Source: an uncultured Ruminococcus sp. (GTDB taxonomy: Bacteria > Bacillota_A > Clostridia > Oscillospirales > Ruminococcaceae). Taken from it: a stretch of DNA of 18,698 bases. The DNA is taken from the NCBI GenBank assembly GCA_902782875.1, contig CACZPE010000040.1, positions 1 through 18,698 on the forward strand. The letters run 5' to 3'. Positions 13,355 through 18,698 of the stretch are shown here, one piece after another (position 1 is the stretch's first letter; each line of letters opens with the position of its first letter). The notes beneath the pieces are model-generated. The model had not been told where the DNA came from, searched no databases, and saw only the letters and a program-made list of their open reading frames with translations. The translations under genes and the position numbers were made by a program.

Positions 13355-14383
13355 ATGCAGACCAATTCATACAAATGCCCGAACTGTTCGGGTGAACTGG
13401 TGTGGAATGCCGACAAGCAGCTCTATTCCTGTGAATGGTGCGCTTCGGATTTCACCGAGGCGGATATAGCACAGTTCAGTCCGCAGGAGACGACCGCAGA
13501 GGATGAGGACTTCAACTCGGACACAGACCTGTATATATGTCAGTCCTGCGGCGCGGAGATATTCTGTGACCACAATACCGCGGCTACATTCTGCTACTAC
13601 TGCCATAACCCCGTACAGCTCAAGGGAAGGCTCACAGGCGCATACAAGCCCGACAAGGTCATACCCTTCAAACTGAGCAGAGAAAAGGCGGAGGAGACTT
13701 TCAAGGCCATGTGCGGCAAGAAATGGTTCCTGCCCTTCGGCTTCACCAAGGAAAGCACGCTTGAAAAGATGACGGGCCTGTATGTCCCCTTCTGGATAGC
13801 AGACCCCGATATAGACATACATATGGAGGCGAAGAGCACAGAGTCTCATTCGCACAGGCGCGGCGACACCACATATGTCACGGAGAAGATATACCACCTT
13901 GAACGCAGTGCAAGGATGAGATACAAGGGCGTTCCCGCAGACGGCTCAAAGAAGATAGACGATAACGTCATGGATGCGATAGAGCCCTTTGATTATAATG
14001 ACCTTAAGGATTTCGAAATGTCGTATCTCTCGGGCTTTTTCTGCGACAAGTATGATGTTGACAAGTCCGAGGTAATGCCGAGGATAAAGGCGCGTGTGCA
14101 GCAGTCGGCAGAGCAGATCCTGATAAAGGATATGCAGGGCTACGGTGCGCTGTCCGTCACTTTAAAGGATACACGCTTCCTTGCTACAAAATGGAGATAT
14201 ATGCTTCTGCCCGTGTGGTTCTTCACATACAAATACAGGGGCAAGATATTCGGCTTTGCACTCAACGGTCAGACAGGCAAGGCGGCGGGCAGATATCCTG
14301 TATCGATAGGAAAGCTGTGCATACTTTCGGCGATAGTGACGCTTGTCGCCGGTCTGATAGTCTTTTTTGCGATGGGTAGTTAA
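13355..14383 (+). CDS. Double zinc-ribbon membrane protein (YdjG-like)
   Basis: This 342-residue protein resembles the TFIIB-type zinc-ribbon proteins typified by B. subtilis YdjG. Two N-terminal ribbons are visible: Cys8, Cys11, Cys26, Cys29, and Cys62, Cys65, Cys80, Cys83. They are separated by an acidic stretch. The middle part (about 90-310) includes YKPDKVIPFKLSREKAEETF, GLYVPFWIAD and LLPVWFFTYKYRGKIFGFAL, features of this family. A single C-terminal membrane helix spans about 320-340. In B. subtilis, YdjG with YdjH is reported to hold the SPFH protein at the membrane, which fits this gene order. The start at 13355 has GGGGG (13344-13348) 6 nt upstream. The next gene begins 1 nt after its stop codon. 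Confidence 0.85.
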   Translation: MQTNSYKCPNCSGELVWNADKQLYSCEWCASDFTEADIAQFSPQETTAEDEDFNSDTDLYICQSCGAEIFCDHNTAATFCYYCHNPVQLKGRLTGAYKPDKVIPFKLSREKAEETFKAMCGKKWFLPFGFTKESTLEKMTGLYVPFWIADPDIDIHMEAKSTESHSHRRGDTTYVTEKIYHLERSARMRYKGVPADGSKKIDDNVMDAIEPFDYNDLKDFEMSYLSGFFCDKYDVDKSEVMPRIKARVQQSAEQILIKDMQGYGALSVTLKDTRFLATKWRYMLLPVWFFTYKYRGKIFGFALNGQTGKAAGRYPVSIGKLCILSAIVTLVAGLIVFFAMGS

Positions 14384-14384
14384 A

Positions 14385-15323
14385 ATGAGAAAAACTATAA
14401 AAACGGGCATATTTATCCTGCTGTCGCTGATGATGATATTTAGCGCGGATGTATTCGCCTATGCTGAGGATCTTTCAGCCGCGGCGACGGATATGATATA
14501 TCTTGAAGATCAGGCTGATGAGGCTCCGGATAAATCACATAACAGCGGTGATATATACCTTGACGACAACATGGGCTACTACGGCGACAGAACGGATGAA
14601 GTACGCCGTATGCTTGAGGAAACGGCTGAGTATACGGGCTGGAACATAGGCGTTGTCACCTGTGACTATGACTACGATCCCGAAAGGTACGGCTCATCGT
14701 CTGCGACATCCAAGGCAGGCACCAAGGCGGAGGAGATTTACGATTCCGTATTCGGTGTGGATACCGACGGAGTGCTTTACTTCTGTGACGTAGGAACAAG
14801 ATATATCGTCGTTGCCAACGGCGCAAGGAAATATAGCGTAGGTTCGCGTTTTGACAGTCTGCTCAGCACCGTCAACAGCAAGTATATGAACTATGATGAC
14901 TTCGGCTCGGTAAAGGCTTTTGCCGACGGGGTAAAGGACTGCTATGACCGCGGTGAGGTCACACAGGATGATCTCGTATCGCAGGGATATGACACTTTTG
15001 ATGAAAACGGATATTATCATGTTGACGGAAAGAAGAAGGTCACTCTTGCGGATGTACTTACGGCACTGGGCATAGGCTTTGTAATATCGCTTATACCTGT
15101 AGCCTGCGTGGTATACCACTACAGGGTGCCGAAAGCACCGTCTGCGGACACTTATCTTGACAGAAATACTGTTGATATATACAGAGCGAGAAACGATCTG
15201 GTAAAGACACGCCATTACAGCTATACAAATTCGTCCTCTTCGGGCGGAGGCGGAGGTCACGGCGGCGGAGGCGGCTTCTCGGGAGGCCACCACGGCGGCG
15301 GCGGTATGGGCGGACACAGATGA
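14385..15323 (+). CDS. TPM-domain membrane protein with Gly/His-rich tail (YdjH-like)
   Basis: This 312-residue protein has a signal peptide (MRKTIKTGIFILLSLMMIFS, predicted cut after DVFA at about 25). A TPM domain follows at about 66-190, including WNIGVVTCDYDYD, DTDGVLYFCDVGTRYIVVAN and KAFADGVKDCYDRG. A membrane helix spans about 224-245, and a cytoplasmic tail ends in a low-complexity Gly/His stretch (287-312). The layout matches YdjH of B. subtilis and related TPM proteins. It starts at 14385, 1 nt after the upstream stop codon, with only a weak ribosome site, so translation is probably coupled. An upstream TTG in frame is less likely because it precedes the signal peptide. It is the last gene of the SPFH cluster; no terminator is visible before ispD. 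Confidence 0.85.
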   Translation: MRKTIKTGIFILLSLMMIFSADVFAYAEDLSAAATDMIYLEDQADEAPDKSHNSGDIYLDDNMGYYGDRTDEVRRMLEETAEYTGWNIGVVTCDYDYDPERYGSSSATSKAGTKAEEIYDSVFGVDTDGVLYFCDVGTRYIVVANGARKYSVGSRFDSLLSTVNSKYMNYDDFGSVKAFADGVKDCYDRGEVTQDDLVSQGYDTFDENGYYHVDGKKKVTLADVLTALGIGFVISLIPVACVVYHYRVPKAPSADTYLDRNTVDIYRARNDLVKTRHYSYTNSSSSGGGGGHGGGGGFSGGHHGGGGMGGHR

Positions 15324-15372
15324 CATACTGTCGGTGCTGAGCAGTGACAGCTTATCAGGTGAGGGAGATAAT

Positions 15373-16056
15373 ATGGAAAAAGTATCTGTTATCATTGCGG
15401 CGGCAGGCAATGCCGAAAGAATGAACGGCATACACAAGCAGCTTGCTATGCTGAAGGGAAAGCCTGTCATCGCATATTCCATGCTGGTATTCGAGAAGAT
15501 AGAGGAGGTGTCCGAGATCATAGTTGCCGCAAGGCAGTGTGACTGGGATATAATCTCCAATATCGCCGAAGAGAACGGTATAACCAAATTTGCGGGGTGT
15601 TCCGACGGCGGAGATACAAGGCAGCAGTCCGTCACGAACGCTCTCGGACACGTTTCCGGGGACTGCACGCTTATAGCGGTGCACGATGCGGCGAGACCTC
15701 TTGTAAAGGCGGAATTCATAAAGGAATGTATCGGCGCAGCGGCTGAGTGCGGCGGTGCCGTGCTGGGTGTGCCCGTGAAGGACACGATAAAGACCGTTAC
15801 CGACGGAACAGTTGACGGTACTCCCGACAGGTCGAAGCTGTACATTACCCAGACACCGCAGATATTCAGAAAGGATGCCTATTTCCGCGGCGTTGCACAC
15901 GCAGAGGAGAACGGACTTGACTTCACCGATGACTGCCAGCTTGTTGAAGCTATGGGCATAAAAGTGAGAATGACATCATCGGATTATTCAAATATAAAGA
16001 TAACCACTCCCGAGGATATGCTGATAGCCGAGGCTATCATGTCCTACAATTCCTGA
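15373..16056 (+). CDS. ispD: 2-C-methyl-D-erythritol 4-phosphate cytidylyltransferase
   Basis: This 227-residue enzyme joins CTP and MEP to make CDP-methylerythritol, the third step of the MEP isoprenoid pathway. Family signatures are intact: the nucleotide-binding [15 protein letters not shown] near residue 9, VHDAARPLV in the middle, the substrate segment with PVKDTIK, and ITQTPQIF before the C-terminal [10 protein letters not shown] and [10 protein letters not shown]. The start at 15373 is set by GAGGGAG 5 nt upstream; an earlier in-frame codon has no such site. The stop codon overlaps an ATG by one base, and ispF follows immediately, so the two are co-expressed. Confidence 0.96.
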   Translation: MEKVSVIIAAAGNAERMNGIHKQLAMLKGKPVIAYSMLVFEKIEEVSEIIVAARQCDWDIISNIAEENGITKFAGCSDGGDTRQQSVTNALGHVSGDCTLIAVHDAARPLVKAEFIKECIGAAAECGGAVLGVPVKDTIKTVTDGTVDGTPDRSKLYITQTPQIFRKDAYFRGVAHAEENGLDFTDDCQLVEAMGIKVRMTSSDYSNIKITTPEDMLIAEAIMSYNS

Positions 16057-16076
16057 TGCCTTTAAGGGGGATATCT

Positions 16077-16556
16077 ATGATAAGAGTTGGTCAGGGCTAT
16101 GATGTTCACAGGCTCGTATCGGGCAGAAAGCTCATCATAGGCGGCGCTGAGATAAACTATATGTTCGGGCTTGCAGGGCATTCCGATGCCGATGTGCTGA
16201 CTCATGCAGTGATGGATGCACTTCTCGGTGCGTGTGCCATGGGCGATATAGGACAGCATTTCCCCGATACCGACGACAGGTGGAAGGACGCCGACAGTAT
16301 AGATATGCTCCGCGAGGTAAGCCGCCTTATAAAGGAAAAGGGCTTCAGGATAAACAATATCGACAGTACCGTCATATGCCAGAGCCCGAAGCTTGCGCCG
16401 TTTATTTTCAATATGCGCAGAAATATAGCAGAGGCCTGCGGTATAGATGTATCACAGGTCAGCGTAAAAGCCACTACCGAGGAAAAACTCGGCTTTACAG
16501 GCAGGGGCGAGGGTATATCTGCCATGGCGGCAGCACTTGTCGAGGACAAGACATAA
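16077..16556 (+). CDS. ispF: 2-C-methyl-D-erythritol 2,4-cyclodiphosphate synthase
   Basis: This 159-residue enzyme cyclises the phosphorylated product of IspD and IspE to MEcPP in the MEP pathway and works as a trimer. Metal and active-site motifs are present: GQGYDVHRL near the start (Asp and His ligands), [20 protein letters not shown] with the third ligand His, [10 protein letters not shown], and the C-terminal [18 protein letters not shown] 16077 is preferred because AAGGGGG (16064-16070) lies 6 nt upstream and the length then fits the usual 155-160. An ATG at 16056 overlapping the ispD stop would add seven residues. ispE is not in the window. Confidence 0.96.
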   Translation: MIRVGQGYDVHRLVSGRKLIIGGAEINYMFGLAGHSDADVLTHAVMDALLGACAMGDIGQHFPDTDDRWKDADSIDMLREVSRLIKEKGFRINNIDSTVICQSPKLAPFIFNMRRNIAEACGIDVSQVSVKATTEEKLGFTGRGEGISAMAAALVEDKT

Positions 16557-16591
16557 GACCTGCTTTTGCGCAGAACATAAAGGAAAAGACT

Positions 16592-17932
16592 ATGACCACG
16601 ATACCTGCATATGTGACGGCTGTGACGGAAAGGCTCAGAGCCGCGGGATATGATGCATACCTTGCGGGAGGCTGCGTGCGTGACACCCTTCTCGGGAAAG
16701 TACCGCACGACTATGATATCGCAACTGATGCGCGTCCCGACAAGGTACAGGAGATATTTGAAGATCACCGCACGATACTCACAGGTGAAAAGCACGGCAC
16801 CGTGACCGTAGTATCAGACGGAGAGAATATAGAGATAACGACATACCGCTCGGACGGAGAGTATACCGACCACAGGCGGCCTGACAGCGTGAGCTTTTCG
16901 GATACGCCCGCGGATGATGTGAGCAGGCGTGACCTGACGATAAATGCGATGCTTCTTGACCCGAAGACGGGGGATATGATAGACCTTTTCGGCGGCAGGG
17001 AGGATCTTGCAAACGGTATAATACGCTGCGTGGGAGATCCCGACAGACGTTTCAATGAGGATGCGCTGAGGATCATGCGCACGCTGCGCTTTGCGTCGGT
17101 GCTGGGTTTTGAGATAGAGAGAGGCACCGCAGGATCCGTACACCAAAACAGGGCTCTCCTGGAGGATATCGCAGTAGAACGTATTGCAGTAGAGCTGACA
17201 AAGCTTCTGACGGGGAAAAGCCCCTTCGGGGTGATGTCGGAGTATGCCGATGTTATAGGCGCTGCAGTGCCCGAGATACTGCCCTGTGTCGGCTTTGATC
17301 AGAAAAGCAGGCATCACAGCTATGATGTGTGGACGCACACCTGCTATGCGGTAGAACGCAGCGAGCCGCTGAAGGATGTGCGCCTTGCGCTGATGCTGCA
17401 CGATATAGAGAAGCCTTCATGCTGCAGGGAATACGGCGGCGGGAGGCATTTCCCGCACCATGCGGAGGAAAGTGCCGTCACAGCGGAGAAGATACTCCGC
17501 CGTCTTCGTTTTGACAACAAAACGATAAGGAATGTGACCGCACTGGTAAGATATCACGAGATAGACCCCGATGCAGAGGGGATATTATCCGGTATGAAAC
17601 GGCTTTACGGCATACTCGGAAAGGAGCTTTTCCGCGAGCTGTTCCTTGTTGCCGAGGGCGACAACAGGGGCAAGGGTGACATGCCCAACGACCGACTTAT
17701 AAAGCTGCGTCCCCTGTATGACAGTGTGGAAGGATATGCTTCAGAGGGCGGCTGCACATCTCTTGACGGACTTGCTGTCAACGGCCGGGATATCGCATCG
17801 GTCGGATTTGAGGGCAGGGAAATAAGCGCTGTGCTTGACAGTCTGCTCGGATATGTGCTTGACGGCGGAGCCAATGACAGGGATGTACTTATCGGCAGGG
17901 CAAGGGATATGTACAGATCCGAAAAAGTATAA
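16592..17932 (+). CDS. cca: CCA tRNA nucleotidyltransferase
   Basis: This 446-residue class II nucleotidyltransferase adds or repairs the CCA end of tRNAs. It shows LAGGCVRDTLLG (24-35), the catalytic HDYDIAT (39-45), RRDLTINAM (112-120) and the nucleotide-selecting DRRFNEDALRIMRTLRF (151-167). A downstream HD-type segment follows (LMLHDIEKPS, HHAEESAVTAEKIL), as in many Firmicute versions. A much longer open frame reaches back over ispF, but the family start and AAAGGA (16579-16584) support ATG 16592. The end of the gene, including the stop codon, lies in the first unit of a tandem repeat, so the last residues (about RSEKV) may differ between strains. It follows ispF by 35 nt. Confidence 0.94.
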   Translation: MTTIPAYVTAVTERLRAAGYDAYLAGGCVRDTLLGKVPHDYDIATDARPDKVQEIFEDHRTILTGEKHGTVTVVSDGENIEITTYRSDGEYTDHRRPDSVSFSDTPADDVSRRDLTINAMLLDPKTGDMIDLFGGREDLANGIIRCVGDPDRRFNEDALRIMRTLRFASVLGFEIERGTAGSVHQNRALLEDIAVERIAVELTKLLTGKSPFGVMSEYADVIGAAVPEILPCVGFDQKSRHHSYDVWTHTCYAVERSEPLKDVRLALMLHDIEKPSCCREYGGGRHFPHHAEESAVTAEKILRRLRFDNKTIRNVTALVRYHEIDPDAEGILSGMKRLYGILGKELFRELFLVAEGDNRGKGDMPNDRLIKLRPLYDSVEGYASEGGCTSLDGLAVNGRDIASVGFEGREISAVLDSLLGYVLDGGANDRDVLIGRARDMYRSEKV

Positions 17933-18003
17933 ACAAAATACTCGAAAAAATAGAAACAGATCACCCGAAAAAGCATAAATGAAATACCCGAAAAAATATA
18001 AAT
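17915..18003 (+). repeat. 23-bp tandem repeat from the cca 3' end to nrdR
   Basis: Four units share a core of CCGAAAAA or TCGAAAAAA followed by an A/T-rich tail: 17915-17934, 17935-17957, 17958-17980 and 17981-18003. Units 1 and 3 begin AGATC; units 2 and 4 begin with A-rich AAATAC. The array is therefore two copies of a 46-bp pair, the first shortened by 3 bp. A partial fifth unit starts GATC at 18004 and supplies the nrdR ribosome site. The cca stop codon is in unit 1. Too short and spacer-free for CRISPR. Confidence 0.75.
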
Positions 18004-18023
18004 GATCGGAAAGGTAGATGAAT

Positions 18024-18470
18024 ATGCGCTGTCCTTACTGCGGCTGTGATGATACAAAGGTAGTCGATTCAAGATATACAGAGGAGAAGCAGAGACGCAG
18101 GAGGCTTTGTCCCGACTGCGGAAAGCGTTTCACGACTTATGAGAGCGTGGAGCGTCCCGAGCTGCTGGTAAACAAGAAGGACAATACATATGAACCTTTC
18201 GACCGCAACAAGCTCATCAAGGGACTGTCTTTTGCGGTAAAGAAAAGACCTGTTTCAGGTCAGGAGATAATAAACATAGCCGACGGGATAGAGAATATGT
18301 GTCTTAGCACGAACAGGGATCAGATATCGACCGCGGAGATAAGCGACATCGTTCTGAGCAGACTCAAGACGCTTGATGAAGTGGCGTATGTAAGATTTGC
18401 TTCGGTCAACAAGGATTTTGACGATGTACAGCGCTTTCTGGAGCTGATAAGCGAGCTTAAAGGCAAATGA
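18024..18470 (+). CDS. nrdR: Ribonucleotide reductase transcriptional repressor NrdR
   Basis: This 148-residue regulator represses ribonucleotide reductase genes when dATP is abundant. It has the N-terminal zinc ribbon MRCPYC...CPDC (Cys3, Cys6, Cys29, Cys32) with the basic RRRR run between, and an ATP-cone domain (about 46-136) including LLVNKKDNTYEPFDRNKLIK and VAYVRFASVNKDFDD. ATG 18024 is preferred because NrdR proteins begin directly at the zinc ribbon and AAAGG (18010-18014) is then 9 nt away; an ATG two codons earlier would be only 3 nt from it. No nrd gene is in the window. It follows the tandem repeat and is followed after 19 nt by a membrane-anchored protein. Confidence 0.95.
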   Translation: MRCPYCGCDDTKVVDSRYTEEKQRRRRLCPDCGKRFTTYESVERPELLVNKKDNTYEPFDRNKLIKGLSFAVKKRPVSGQEIINIADGIENMCLSTNRDQISTAEISDIVLSRLKTLDEVAYVRFASVNKDFDDVQRFLELISELKGK

Positions 18471-18489
18471 TCCCTTATGAGGTAGAGAT

Positions 18490-18698
18490 ATGAAAACTAA
18501 CGGAATACAGATATTTGCGGCTTATTCATGCGTGATGTTCATTATGGTCGCAGGGCTGACGGCTTTTTTCAAGCCCGGTGAGGATGAGAAGCCCGAGACC
18601 GTCACCGAGCAGACTGCAGAGGAGAAAGCTCCCGAGGAGCCTGCTGTTGATCCTCATGCGCCTGTGCCCGATCCGCCCGAAGCAGATGATACATGGGC
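18490..18698 (+). CDS. Start of a membrane-anchored or secreted protein (cut by window end)
   Basis: Only the first 69 codons are present. They encode MKTNGIQ, a hydrophobic segment at about 8-27 (signal anchor or signal peptide), and then a Glu/Pro/Thr/Asp-rich linker typical of exported Firmicute proteins that carry a domain farther from the membrane. The frame stays open to the window end. The start is supported by GAGGT (18479-18483) 6 nt upstream. The function lies in the missing part; I do not guess it. It probably belongs to the nrdR transcript. Confidence 0.75.
   Translation, partial: MKTNGIQIFAAYSCVMFIMVAGLTAFFKPGEDEKPETVTEQTAEEKAPEEPAVDPHAPVPDPPEADDTW

Noticed and set aside
14694..15845. 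383-codon minus-strand open frame opposite the TPM and ispD genes
   Set aside because: It is antisense to two genes with clear family signatures, and its Ser/Ala-rich product is a typical shadow translation.
16232..16591. N-terminal extension of cca over ispF
   Set aside because: It overlaps most of ispF in another frame and is Arg/Tyr/Gln-rich; the cca family start and ribosome site are at 16592.
17915..18003. CRISPR array
   Set aside because: The units directly abut without unique spacers, and there are no cas genes.

Overview
The window looks like a chromosomal segment from a Gram-positive Firmicute of the class Clostridia, most likely a Ruminococcus-like gut or rumen organism (Oscillospiraceae). 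The reasons are AGGAGG-type ribosome sites, sigma-A promoters with 17-bp spacers and TG-extended -10 boxes, the MEP isoprenoid pathway, single-membrane secreted proteins, a Bacillus YdjI/YdjG/YdjH-like set and NrdR. The genus is inferred from protein style only. No rRNA, tRNA, transposase, phage gene or CRISPR array was seen.

Layout. (1) 1-1925, minus strand: a trkA-def operon (potassium-channel regulator, then a short peptide deformylase variant) closed by a perfect hairpin. (2) Back-to-back promoters at 1897-1961 separate it from a plus-strand pair: a small ECF-type sigma factor and a membrane-anchored beta-propeller protein that is probably its sensor or anti-sigma partner. (3) 4843-5734: a strongly expressed small secreted protein with its own promoter, two leader hairpins and a terminator. 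(4) 5763-5967: two diverged copies of an intergenic repeat with hairpin-preserving changes, lying upstream of the argS promoter. (5) 6039-9569: argS, hflX and a small membrane protein. (6) 9641-11669: a second strongly expressed secreted protein, rich in Tyr and Ser, with six copies of a YYS-TG-YY repeat and a C-terminal domain resembling the protein of region 3; it ends in an unusual terminator carrying a structured insert. (7) 11687-11815: an unannotated 42-residue single-helix membrane protein. (8) 11867-15323: an SPFH protein with three tandem zinc ribbons, a double zinc-ribbon membrane protein and a TPM-domain protein, equivalent to ydjI-ydjG-ydjH of Bacillus subtilis. (9) 15373-18470: ispD, ispF, cca and nrdR, followed by the start of an exported protein cut by the window end. 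A 23-bp tandem repeat runs from inside the end of cca to the nrdR ribosome site.

How the parts may work together. Housekeeping functions (arginine charging, ribosome rescue, isoprenoid precursors, tRNA CCA ends, ribonucleotide reductase control) alternate with cell-envelope functions (K+ channel gating, sigma/propeller sensing, two abundant secreted proteins, SPFH/TPM membrane maintenance). The most novel parts are the pair of secreted proteins with a shared domain and shared upstream motifs, the sigma/propeller module, the paired intergenic repeat, the long-loop terminator and the 42-residue protein beside it.
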